From positions 4,057 through 68,056 of the forward strand of contig DAOTJS010000013.1 of NCBI GenBank assembly GCA_035448825.1: a DNA stretch of 64,000 bases, written 5' to 3'. Position 1 is the first letter of the stretch, and the number at the start of each line of letters is the position of its first letter. Below the pieces are notes generated by a model. It saw only the letters and a program-made list of their open reading frames with translations. It was not told the DNA's origin and searched no databases. Below are positions 18,221 through 27,030 of the stretch, piece by piece. This DNA comes from JAGNGI01 sp035448825. Lineage in GTDB: Bacteria; Fidelibacterota; UBA2242. Position numbers and translations under genes: made by a program.

Positions 18221-18568
18221 TTAATAAATATCTTTTTCGCTCGCTTTTAAGTCACGCTCGAGTTCTTTAATCTCATTCTTATCGCTGTTCTGCATTATTT
18301 TTTCGTAAGTTTTTTGCCATGTTTCGAAGTAATCTTTACGCCATTCATCTTCGTACTTTTGTCGCACGGGGGTCTCTGATCGCACGGCACTGCCTTTGAA
18401 TAATTCTTTAGGGGCAGTCTCATCCTGACGTAAAATGCTGAGAAATGGCCAATCAGGCTCACGAATTATTATAATGATCGTTATAGAGATGATAAGTGAA
18501 ATTGGAATAACTAGTAAAATAATTACCTTCCAATTACTTCTGGATTTATGATGTGTGTGGTGGGGCAT
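18221..18568 (-). CDS. Small single-span membrane protein of the polysaccharide operon
   Basis: The 115-aa protein is not recognised. It has a histidine- and arginine-rich N-terminus (residues 1-12), one long isoleucine-rich membrane helix (about 13-35) and a charged C-terminal region predicted to be a helical coil (about 65-115, rich in K/E/D with regular aromatic residues). It sits between the Wzz-kinase gene (11 bases upstream) and the Wzy-like gene (5 bases downstream). It is therefore likely a structural or regulatory partner of the chain-length/polymerase complex; this is inference from position only. Confidence 0.7.
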   Translation of the reverse strand: MPHHTHHKSRSNWKVIILLVIPISLIISITIIIIIREPDWPFLSILRQDETAPKELFKGSAVRSETPVRQKYEDEWRKDYFETWQKTYEKIMQNSDKNEIKELERDLKASEKDIY

Positions 18569-18579
18569 TTCCGAATTAT

Positions 18580-21500
18580 TTAGCGTTTGACGACGGTTTT
18601 GTGACTTAAATCCGGGTAGGAATTCATTACTAATTCGGCTGTTTCTATATCAGGGAAACCACCGAAAAGAAGATAGTACGTCTTTTTAACGTCCGGTTTT
18701 TGACTGGATGGTTGGATGTATAAGTAATCCTTAATTGATGCGAAATGTTCGATAGCTTGCTGGGCTGATTGAAAAGTTGAAAAATCGTCAAGAAGTATAC
18801 TAAATGGCAATTTAACCGTTCTGAAAGTACCCTGAAAACCCAAGAATTGTAGTTCTTTAGATTTGTTTATTGCTTCAGTTTCTGATGAAAAACTGCCATA
18901 GCATAGTATGTAATTTTTTTGTTTAGGATCACTAAAATCTGTGGTTATGAAAGCTGCAAGCCCGTTACGTCGAAGTGTATTCAATTGATTAATTAGTTTT
19001 GACTTATCAAAGGATTGTTCGATTACTAATGTATAAGGAAAAGAACTCGGCAATTGTCGCACTGAAACTGTCGGTGCAATTTTTGAAGAAGTTGCTGATG
19101 AATAAACGACATTAATCGGCGGCTCATCAGGCTTGTTAGACTGTGTAACCGGTGGTGCAACAGATTGAACAGGTGCAGGAGGCGTAATAGTATTTTGGTC
19201 TATACTAGCTAAATTTTGGGCAACCTGTTGCTGAGGGGCAGTTTCGATACCGTATTGCTCCTGGAGTTGTTTGAGTTGTGGAGGTATAGCAGATGCGGTT
19301 TGTTCGGTGAAATGTGTTAGAGTATCCGTGGTTGGAATTACACTGGCCACTGAAGTGTCGGTGAGTGAAGTTGTCTGGGGTAAGATAGTTTCAGTTGCCT
19401 TGCCCTCTACCTGGACCTGGGATTTTACTTTTTTCCCCTGATGTTTGGTAAATGCCCAGATACCGCCGCCGATGACTAAACCGAGAGTTATTATAGCTAG
19501 ACCAGCTCTTAGTATATTTAATTGATTGAAAAATCCGGTAGTCATTCCTACAGCTGGTTTCAGGAAAAACGACTCTAGAGCAGTTAATACCTTATTTTTC
19601 GGTTTGGGAGTTTCTTCCTGATAGTGGTATTCATATCCATATTTATAATCGGCATAATCGGCGCTTACTTCAGCTTTCATGCCGTTAACGACCACGCCGA
19701 GAATATCAGTCTTAAGCAATTCCATCTGGTTTTTAGAACGACGCAGAGTGCCACGCGAAATTTTTCCCTGGTAATAGACTAATAAAACAGTGTCAACTTT
19801 GGTCCCCAGAATCGTGGAATCAGTGGCTGGGATAAGTGGTGAGGTGTCGAAAATTACTAGGTCATAACGTTTTTTCAATTCGGCGATCAAATTATCCATC
19901 AGCTTGGATGCGACGATTTCGGCTGGATTGCGCTCTATTTTTCCACTAGTTAGAATATTTAGGTATTCGATTCCGGCAATGCCATCAGTCCGAAGTACAT
20001 CGGCCGCCATAGTGCCGACCATTAAATCTGACATAGTGCGAATTACATTGTCTATTGGTTCTTTACGTAAAATCACATCGGTTAGGCCTGGCTCGCGATC
20101 TATTCCAAAGAGTTTGGAAATACGCGGCTTGCGCAGATCGGCATCAACCAAGAGGGTATTAATTCCAATTTGCGCCATAGAAATGGCCAGATTGGCGGCT
20201 ATACTGGTTTTCCCTTCATTGTAAATTGATGATGTAACCATTAAAGTTTTATAACCCTTGTCTAATAAAGCAAAATGCACATTGGTACGCAATCCCCGTA
20301 AACTTTCAGCGATGCTTGACTTAGGGCTATAATAGGAAACAAGTTTAGCTTGCATATCAAGGACTTCATCAGGAATCGGCGTTTCAGCTTTTTCAGCCAG
20401 TTGGGATTTTAGGGCTTGAAAATCAACGAAGGGAATGATTCCCATTATGTTAGTATCCAGGGCTTCTTTAATATCGTCAACAGTATTGAAGGTTGTATCG
20501 AGCGTTTCGGCGACAAATGCTAGGACAATGCCGAGAATTAAACCGATGATCATACCAATTGCCGTAGTGGGGCCGATCGTAGCCTGATTGATAGGTGAGG
20601 TTGGTACAAAAGCCGGTCGAATAATGAAGACTTCCTTGACTTGTTCCGAATATCTAATTATAGCTTCCTGGTAACGGATTTCGAGCTGCTGATAAATCTG
20701 GGTATTGACATCCCGTTCGCGCTCCAGATTGGATAGCGTTAATTCTATCAGTGGTAAAGATTTATATTCTTCGCTGAGTCTATTATATTTTTCTTCAGCA
20801 ATAGTCTCAGCCCGGGCTAAGTTTTGGCGAAACGACTTTAATTCGCTGACAAATCTATTTTCAGTATTTTTTAATTGTTGCTGAAGCTCAATAATACTTG
20901 GATGCTGAGGTGTATAATATTGGGAGTAGTTGGTAATCTGGGAACGGATTTGATTTAGCTGGGTTTGTAAATCTTCCAGGAAACGATTAGGCTGGCTTAG
21001 CAGCAGGCTTAAATTGGCGAGGTAAATATATTCGCGATTATTTTCGATTTCCCGTAAGATATTATCAATCTGATGGATGTCACCCCTAATTTTTTCCAGA
21101 TTAGTTTCGGCAGAATTTAATTCGGAGGTTAAACGTGATGCCGCTCCACCAAGAGTAGCCAGTTTATTTTGCTCGCGGTAATTTTGTACTTTTTGTTCGG
21201 AGATACGTAAAGCCTGTTCAGCCATTGCGCGCTGGTTACGGACGGCTTCCAAAGCTTTTTGAGCCTGGAGGTTTTTCTCATTGAAACTTTCTACTTCATA
21301 GACCTGAGCCAGGGCATTTGCTAGATTAGCGGAAAGAACCGGGTCATAATCAGTTACGATGATATTTATAATATTTGTATAACCTTCCTGCTCAGTTTTG
21401 ACGCGAGATTTGAGCTTTGCAACTATATCGAGATAGCCTTTATTGCTCCGGATTTGTTCAGAAGTCAATGAGGAATCAATAAGTCCCATTTTCTGGGCGG

Positions 21501-21774
21501 CTTTTTCTATCATCGGGTAACTTTTTATTTCTTCGGCGCGGGTGGCCAAATCATCACCAGTTCCCCATGAGATACTGTACATATAGAGACCGGTCAAATT
21601 GGTACTTTTTTCTATTTTCAAGCTGGCAGTAGCGCGATAAAGAGGAGTTGGCCGATTCATTATGGCAAAAATCAGGCTGAAGCAGGTGAGTAAGATAAGA
21701 GTGACAATAACAATAATCTTTCTCTTCTTGATAATTCGCCAGTAATCGCGCAGATTTAATTCATAGCGTGCCAT
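18580..21774 (-). CDS. Wzz-BY-kinase fusion (polysaccharide co-polymerase / tyrosine autokinase) with C-terminal periplasmic extension
   Basis: The protein is 1064 aa from the ATG at 21774; a TTG six bases earlier is less likely. An N-terminal Wzz domain has TM1 near residues 20-38, a long periplasmic coiled coil and TM2 near 400-420. A BY-kinase domain follows, with Walker A SSIYNEGKTS (about 515), Walker A' LLVDADLRKPR and Walker B LVIFDTSP. A tyrosine cluster, YADYKYGYEYHY (about 703-715), marks the usual end. Instead of stopping, the chain adds a third membrane span (IITLGLVIGGGIWAF, about 758), a Pro/Gln/Thr-rich linker and two SPOR-like alpha/beta units (about 905-1064). It controls chain length and export. 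Confidence 0.88.
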   Translation of the reverse strand: MARYELNLRDYWRIIKKRKIIVIVTLILLTCFSLIFAIMNRPTPLYRATASLKIEKSTNLTGLYMYSISWGTGDDLATRAEEIKSYPMIEKAAQKMGLIDSSLTSEQIRSNKGYLDIVAKLKSRVKTEQEGYTNIINIIVTDYDPVLSANLANALAQVYEVESFNEKNLQAQKALEAVRNQRAMAEQALRISEQKVQNYREQNKLATLGGAASRLTSELNSAETNLEKIRGDIHQIDNILREIENNREYIYLANLSLLLSQPNRFLEDLQTQLNQIRSQITNYSQYYTPQHPSIIELQQQLKNTENRFVSELKSFRQNLARAETIAEEKYNRLSEEYKSLPLIELTLSNLERERDVNTQIYQQLEIRYQEAIIRYSEQVKEVFIIRPAFVPTSPINQATIGPTTAIGMIIGLILGIVLAFVAETLDTTFNTVDDIKEALDTNIMGIIPFVDFQALKSQLAEKAETPIPDEVLDMQAKLVSYYSPKSSIAESLRGLRTNVHFALLDKGYKTLMVTSSIYNEGKTSIAANLAISMAQIGINTLLVDADLRKPRISKLFGIDREPGLTDVILRKEPIDNVIRTMSDLMVGTMAADVLRTDGIAGIEYLNILTSGKIERNPAEIVASKLMDNLIAELKKRYDLVIFDTSPLIPATDSTILGTKVDTVLLVYYQGKISRGTLRRSKNQMELLKTDILGVVVNGMKAEVSADYADYKYGYEYHYQEETPKPKNKVLTALESFFLKPAVGMTTGFFNQLNILRAGLAIITLGLVIGGGIWAFTKHQGKKVKSQVQVEGKATETILPQTTSLTDTSVASVIPTTDTLTHFTEQTASAIPPQLKQLQEQYGIETAPQQQVAQNLASIDQNTITPPAPVQSVAPPVTQSNKPDEPPINVVYSSATSSKIAPTVSVRQLPSSFPYTLVIEQSFDKSKLINQLNTLRRNGLAAFITTDFSDPKQKNYILCYGSFSSETEAINKSKELQFLGFQGTFRTVKLPFSILLDDFSTFQSAQQAIEHFASIKDYLYIQPSSQKPDVKKTYYLLFGGFPDIETAELVMNSYPDLSHKTVVKR

Positions 21775-21792
21775 AGGCAACTCGTTTTATGT

Positions 21793-23037
21793 TTATAAGT
21801 AAGTAACAAATAAATAAATACTTAGTATAGTCGATATTGTATAAAGTAAAGTAGAGAACGGTTGGATTTTCTCGGCTAAGTTGACAAAAAATCCTCTCGA
21901 ACGACTTAAAACTATAATTCTATCGCCATCCTCTAGATAGATATTTTTCTCATCTTTTCGATCGAAAAGGTATTCATTGAGATCAAAAGTTATCGGTTTA
22001 TGGTTTTCACGGGTTACGATAATTTTACGTGGGTCGGCATTTTGGGTCAAACCGCCAATATTAGCCAGAAATTCGGCCAGTCGAATATTACCTTCGATCG
22101 GATAAATACCCGGCCGGTTGACTTCTCCGAAAACGAAGACACTGCGAGAAGTGAGTTCGACCACGTCTATGGTAACGACTGGCTCACGATAATATTTTTT
22201 TGCTAATTCAGTCAACGTAGTCTGTGCTTTATCTACACTCAATCCTCCCAATCGAACCAAACCAAAGCGCCGATGAAAGATATTACCATCTTGGTCAATT
22301 ACATAATTTTCCGGCTTAGCCGGATTTTTTTCCATAGTAGATAATTCATTAATAGTGATTTCCAAAACATTTCCAGTCTGCAGGATATATCCCTTAGAAA
22401 GGCGCGCATATTCATCCTTCATTATCAATCGTGGCACGATAATTTTATCGCCATCATGTAATTCAACGTTATTGGTTTCATCGTTGCTGAACAAGTAACG
22501 TTCTAGGTCGAAAATGACAACCGACCCGTCTTTACGGGTTAAGGTAATTTTGCTGATATTGGCGTCACTGGATACGCCACCGTGGTTAACAATAAATTCT
22601 GCAATAGTTGTTCCGGGCGAGATCCGATAAACACCGACATTGTTAACGCCGCCCCAGAGAAAGACTTTGATCGTAGTTTTTTCGACAATACTGACTACCA
22701 CCTGAGGTTGAGTGAAGAATTCCGAAAATTTAACGGTTAATAAATTTTCGACCTGTTTAACGGTCAAGTCCTGAACATAAACGACTTTAAGTAATTCATG
22801 AAAAATGGTGCCGTCGTGGCGCACTTCGAGAATCGAACTTTTTTCGATGGGAATACCTTGGGGCCCAATATCAATGTAGGAAATTTTTATGCGATCGCCC
22901 GGTGATAGAGTCATTTCATTTTTAGACAAATCAGGATTGGCGGATGATTCTCGGTTTTGAGCAAGAGTTAGCAAACTTGTCAAACAAACCAAAAGAACAA
23001 TTTTTGGGTGCAATTTGAAAAAATGGTTTTGTTTCAT
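21793..23037 (-). CDS. Wza-like polysaccharide export protein with duplicated export/SLBB units
   Basis: The 414-aa protein has an N-terminal signal sequence (about residues 11-27) and two copies of a Poly_export plus SLBB unit. The first runs from LSPGDRIKISY to LHDGDKIIVP, the second from LQTGNVLEITI to LEDGDRIIVL. Each has a central GxVNxxGxY or GEVNRPGIYP strand pair. A hydrophobic C-terminal segment (about 393-412) may anchor it. No clear lipobox is present. It should form the outer-membrane export channel working with the Wzz-kinase, which starts 18 bases downstream. It is the first structural gene of the operon. Confidence 0.88.
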   Translation of the reverse strand: MKQNHFFKLHPKIVLLVCLTSLLTLAQNRESSANPDLSKNEMTLSPGDRIKISYIDIGPQGIPIEKSSILEVRHDGTIFHELLKVVYVQDLTVKQVENLLTVKFSEFFTQPQVVVSIVEKTTIKVFLWGGVNNVGVYRISPGTTIAEFIVNHGGVSSDANISKITLTRKDGSVVIFDLERYLFSNDETNNVELHDGDKIIVPRLIMKDEYARLSKGYILQTGNVLEITINELSTMEKNPAKPENYVIDQDGNIFHRRFGLVRLGGLSVDKAQTTLTELAKKYYREPVVTIDVVELTSRSVFVFGEVNRPGIYPIEGNIRLAEFLANIGGLTQNADPRKIIVTRENHKPITFDLNEYLFDRKDEKNIYLEDGDRIIVLSRSRGFFVNLAEKIQPFSTLLYTISTILSIYLFVTYL

Positions 23038-23087
23038 TTTTACCCGATTTTATTAAAAATGCTGAGAATAAGCATTACCTCAAATTT

Positions 23088-23474
23088 TTAGGATGATGAA
23101 GTACCTTTATTGTAACGAGTTACAATATTAGCGAGTAAACTATTTGCCAGATAATCCAGATCAATCGGTTTACAAATATAATCGGCGGCCCCTTCGTGCA
23201 GAGCTTCGATGGCGATATCACGGTCAGCCAATCCGGTAATCATAATGACTTCGACGGCTGGTTGGCTGGTTTTGATTTCTTTCAGAAAGGAAATGCCGTC
23301 ACCGTCAGGTAACCGAATATCCAGCAGTACGATTCTGGGTTCAAATTCTTTGAGGACTTCGGTCGCTTGAGATTTAGAAAAAGCCTTAGCGGTTTCATAG
23401 CCAAGTTGCTCTAATACTTCTTCTAATAACTCGGCGACTTCTTGCTCATCATCTACTATTAGTATTTTTTCCAT
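23088..23474 (-). CDS. Single-domain response regulator
   Basis: The 128-aa CheY-like receiver has the acidic pair DDE at residues 8-10, the phospho-acceptor Asp52 in LLDIRLPDGDG, the conserved Thr in IMITGLADRD and the Lys in CKPIDLDYL. There is no output domain, so it acts by protein contact. It lies between the radical SAM gene (65 bases upstream) and the Wza-like gene (50 bases downstream). A link between the histidine kinase at 25653-27026 and polysaccharide production is a reasonable inference. Confidence 0.92.
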   Translation of the reverse strand: MEKILIVDDEQEVAELLEEVLEQLGYETAKAFSKSQATEVLKEFEPRIVLLDIRLPDGDGISFLKEIKTSQPAVEVIMITGLADRDIAIEALHEGAADYICKPIDLDYLANSLLANIVTRYNKGTSSS

Positions 23475-23539
23475 AAACCTGTCTCATTTTTAAGTAATTT
23501 AGTTATTATTGTATTCGTAGTCAATTTAATAATACTTGC

Positions 23540-24706
23540 TCAATATCGGAAAAATTCAGTACAGCCTTTTGAACAGACTGAAAAGCATTTATTTTTCTTC
23601 ACATAATTACGATAGGCAACGTAAGACGAATTATTCCAAATTGTTGAAAATTTTTCTTGTAAGATATTGCCGGGTGTGAAATTCATAGAATGATAAGGGC
23701 GGACGGAGCCATCGGGAAAAACATAAGCCGTTGCCCACAGACTTTGACAGCGATTTTTATACGAAGTGGCTTTGAATGGGAATTGGGTGTACCACTGACG
23801 AATTTCATCATCTTCTAAATTGGGATAAAAATTGACATCGGTGTGAAACTGGCGGGTTTTTAATTCATTACGTTTGGCAATTAGAGCCTCGGGATCAATT
23901 TGCGGTGGTTTGTCTACGATAAAACCGAGCCAATCAGTCGGCGTCTGACCAAATTTTTCCTGGAAGAAAGGAATAAACTCTATAACAGTCGCACGGTCGA
24001 GGAAAAGAAGATGATGTAAAGTTAATCCGCAGGCGCCGATGTCTTCCGCGATTTTAATAATTTCATCAATCGAACGATAATTTAGTTCGGTAATAGTGCA
24101 ATTAATATTTACGAGTGGTCTATTTAATTTACGGGCTTTTTTCAAGGAGTTTAATTCTTGTAATCCACTGACGGCTTTTTGATAAGTGCCGGGCACGCCG
24201 CGGATTTGATCGTGAATTTCTGGTGGTCCATCAAGTGAAAAAACGATCTCGTCCAGTCCCGAATCTAAAATTTCAGTGACCCATTTTCCGATGTAAGTGC
24301 CATTGGTGACGATATTACAACGCAATCCAGCCGCTTTGACGATTTCGACGACTTCCAGCCAGTTCGGGTAAAGCATCGGTTCGCCGCCGAATAGGGTTAT
24401 GTTGGAATTATAGCGTCGAATGTCGGCAATCAAATTCCTGATTTCGTTGAGGGAAAGTTGTTGACATATTACTTCACTCGGATATACACGGAACGCCCCA
24501 TTGATACCCCATTGACCGCACATAGCGCATTTTAGATTGCATTTGTAGGTTAGGAAAAGGGAAACTGTTTCGGGACCAAGACTATGACCATTTAAAAAGT
24601 GGTAAGAAAAAGAAGCTTTTAGACGATGGTTTAAATTTGTGATGGCGTACTTGGGTTGCCGGATGGCTTTGTGGAAAGTCCGGGCGAAGTTTTTGCGGGG
24701 AACCAT
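23540..24706 (-). CDS. Radical SAM protein with SPASM-like C-terminus
   Basis: The 388-aa protein has a CxxxCxxC cluster in YKCNLKCAMCGQW (about residues 53-65) and the MoaA/PqqE-type features LFGGEPMLYPNW and FSLDGPPEIHDQIRG. The C-terminal part (CQSLWATAYVFPDGSVRPY, then CFSVCSKGC) resembles a SPASM/twitch domain, but the usual PC after the DGxVxP strand is a Tyr (PY), so auxiliary cluster binding may be altered. Its ATG overlaps the stop of the FHA protein. The substrate is unknown. A tie to the PqqD gene seven kilobases downstream is possible but unproven. Confidence 0.85.
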   Translation of the reverse strand: MVPRKNFARTFHKAIRQPKYAITNLNHRLKASFSYHFLNGHSLGPETVSLFLTYKCNLKCAMCGQWGINGAFRVYPSEVICQQLSLNEIRNLIADIRRYNSNITLFGGEPMLYPNWLEVVEIVKAAGLRCNIVTNGTYIGKWVTEILDSGLDEIVFSLDGPPEIHDQIRGVPGTYQKAVSGLQELNSLKKARKLNRPLVNINCTITELNYRSIDEIIKIAEDIGACGLTLHHLLFLDRATVIEFIPFFQEKFGQTPTDWLGFIVDKPPQIDPEALIAKRNELKTRQFHTDVNFYPNLEDDEIRQWYTQFPFKATSYKNRCQSLWATAYVFPDGSVRPYHSMNFTPGNILQEKFSTIWNNSSYVAYRNYVKKNKCFSVCSKGCTEFFRY

Positions 24707-25470
24707 TAGATTGTAATTTTAAATTGAAATTGAGAATTGCTCGTCCCGAGGATTACGATATTTTCGCCCCGATGGAGTTCGGCCTTGAAATTGGGAAGGT
24801 GGCCGCCGATTGGTACGTTATTGACAATAGTACCTAGGCTACTGCCACGATCAAGAATATAATATTGGCCGTTGTAGAAATTGACCGACATATGATTGCG
24901 CGAAACATTATAGGGAATATTGTCAACAAGGGACAGGTCGTTATCCACAAAAACGTCTTCGCGACGATGTCCACTTTCCCGACCTATTTTATAAGGGAAT
25001 TTACGCAAACATACCACGCGATTTTTAAGAGCCTGCTTGGCGATTGGAGTAAGGCCTTCGAGTTTAATTTCAGACGGAGCCGTCGCCTGAGTAGCAGTTT
25101 TCGACGCTTCAGCGATTTGGGATTCCATTTGGAGAACTAATTGATTAGCCTGGCGCAGATGTTCAAAAAATGCTCGCAAAATCGGGATCACGAAGGGCAC
25201 TTTATCATCTAATAAAGCAGTAAAATCCTCGCGGGTAATTTCATCAACGGTTACATTAGTCTTGGCAATAACAGAAGCTGAACGCGGTTTGTCGTCAATT
25301 AACCCGAGTTCGCCGAAAATTTCTTGCGGCTGTAAAATGGCAAGGACGACTTTTTTGTGTTCAGACATTTTTGATACCTCGACCGAGCCAGCTTTTAGTA
25401 TATAAGCTACTGAGCCGAATGTCCCCTCATCAATTATAACGTCACCCGGTTTAAAATTTAATTCTCTCAT
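24706..25470 (-). CDS. Cyclic nucleotide-binding-FHA two-domain protein
   Basis: The 254-aa protein begins with a cNMP-binding-type beta-roll (residues 5-115; GSVAYILKAGSVEVSK, FGELGLIDDKPRSASVIA). A short helical linker and an FHA domain (about 150-254) follow, with GRESGHR, SRNHMSVNF and LDRGSSLGTIVNN. FHA domains bind phosphothreonine peptides and the cNMP fold senses a ligand, so it probably joins a small-molecule signal to a phosphorylated partner. It has no DNA-binding domain. A GGAAGAACT site precedes the ATG at 25470. Confidence 0.88.
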   Translation of the reverse strand: MRELNFKPGDVIIDEGTFGSVAYILKAGSVEVSKMSEHKKVVLAILQPQEIFGELGLIDDKPRSASVIAKTNVTVDEITREDFTALLDDKVPFVIPILRAFFEHLRQANQLVLQMESQIAEASKTATQATAPSEIKLEGLTPIAKQALKNRVVCLRKFPYKIGRESGHRREDVFVDNDLSLVDNIPYNVSRNHMSVNFYNGQYYILDRGSSLGTIVNNVPIGGHLPNFKAELHRGENIVILGTSNSQFQFKITI

Positions 25471-25652
25471 AGTTCTTCCTTATTTCAATTGACAAAATAT
25501 ATTAATATTATTCAAGGTATGAAATAAAAAATATTGGCAGATACAAAATTAAAATTTTCTTTGAATTGCTCAATGGCCGATACGGGATGCTCAATCGGTT
25601 TTTGCCTGTTCTTGATTCAGACACATCTATATGTATTGTTAAAATTTTTGTT

Positions 25653-27026
25653 TCAAGTGATATTATCGAAAGATTTTTTGCTGGTCAATGGCAAGTGGAT
25701 AATAAATTCCGTCCCCTGACCGAGTTCACTTTTGACCTGAATTTTGCCATTATGGGCTTGTACGATGCGGCGGACGATTGCCAGACCTAATCCGGTGCTT
25801 TTTTCACCACCGGTTGGCTGAACGCTGGTGCGGCTGAACGGTTTGAAGAGTTTAGAAATTTCCGCATGGGGAATTCCCTGTCCCTGATCAGCTACCCGGA
25901 TTTCTAGATTTTTATTTGTAGCTTTGACTGTCAAAGTAATTGTCGTCCCGGGTAAAGAAAACTTGATAGCATTCGAGACGAGATTATCCAGAACCTGAGT
26001 GATACGGTTGGGATCAAATTCGATCGGCGGAATTTCCGGGGCGATGAATGTTTCGAAGCGGATTGACTTGACCGCCGCTAAACGAGTAGCGTTTTCAGCA
26101 TAATTAGCGAAGAAAATGCTCGGCTCGACCTTAGTCTTTTGAAGGGTCAGTTTACCGGATTCTATAGCGCTGATGTCCAGCAAGTCGTTAATCAAGTTGA
26201 GCATGCGAGTACAATTATTTTCGATCGTTTTGATGATATTGGTCTGCTGTTCAGTCAAATTTCCGGCGAGCCCGGCCAGCAATATATCCGCATAGCTCTT
26301 GATGACTCCGATAGGACTGCGTAAATCGTGGGCGGCGATACCGAGAAAATTAGTTTTTTCGTCGTTTAAAGCCGCCAGATTCTGATAAAGACGGCTCTTC
26401 TCGATGATGACCGCAACCTGGTCGGCGATTTTCTGAAAAAGTTCGATATGGGCATCGCGATAAGTATTTTTATTACAACTGGAAAAAAAGATAAAGCCGA
26501 CCGGTTTTGTCTGAATGATCAACGGACAGGTCAGACTGGAGAGCATTCCTTCAGATAGAATCAGACGAGTCGAGGCTGAACTTGGTTTATCCGCTAAGTA
26601 TTTTTCGAGATCGTTGATAATGCGCGGCTGACCGGTGCGAATTATCTTTTCTAGACTACTGTTTTTCAAACGGGCGGAATAGCCTTCTTTCAATTTGATA
26701 ATTGGGGTACGACTGCGATTGGAGAAGGAGCGAACGTTTTTTCCATCATCAGTTAATAAAGCCACGCCAATCCGGTCATAGGGGATAATTACTTGAAATG
26801 AGTCAAAGATGCGGTCCAGCACTTCTTCCAGATTCAAACCAGTATTGATCTTGGCGGCCAAATCATCGAGAAGTGATAGTTCTTGCAATTCTTTTTGTAA
26901 CCGGATGATCTCGCGACCAAGCGCGGATAATTCATCATCCGGTTCGCAGTTGATTGAACCGATAATTTTACCATTGCGCAGGTCAATTAACGCCTGCCGA
27001 TATTCCTCTAATCTTTTATCTGCCAT
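25653..27026 (-). CDS. GAF-domain sensor histidine kinase
   Basis: The 457-aa soluble kinase has a short N-terminal helical region, a GAF domain (about residues 60-210), a HisKA dimerisation helix with the phospho-acceptor His in GIAAHDLRSPIGV (about 235) and a HATPase_c domain (N-box LDNLVSNAIKFS, G1 VADQGQGIP, G2 STGLGLAIVRRI). There is no membrane segment, so it senses a cytoplasmic signal. It starts 4 bases after the ygiQ-type gene. The likely partner is the single-domain receiver at 23088-23474. Confidence 0.92.
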   Translation of the reverse strand: MADKRLEEYRQALIDLRNGKIIGSINCEPDDELSALGREIIRLQKELQELSLLDDLAAKINTGLNLEEVLDRIFDSFQVIIPYDRIGVALLTDDGKNVRSFSNRSRTPIIKLKEGYSARLKNSSLEKIIRTGQPRIINDLEKYLADKPSSASTRLILSEGMLSSLTCPLIIQTKPVGFIFFSSCNKNTYRDAHIELFQKIADQVAVIIEKSRLYQNLAALNDEKTNFLGIAAHDLRSPIGVIKSYADILLAGLAGNLTEQQTNIIKTIENNCTRMLNLINDLLDISAIESGKLTLQKTKVEPSIFFANYAENATRLAAVKSIRFETFIAPEIPPIEFDPNRITQVLDNLVSNAIKFSLPGTTITLTVKATNKNLEIRVADQGQGIPHAEISKLFKPFSRTSVQPTGGEKSTGLGLAIVRRIVQAHNGKIQVKSELGQGTEFIIHLPLTSKKSFDNIT

Positions 27027-27030
27027 AGAA

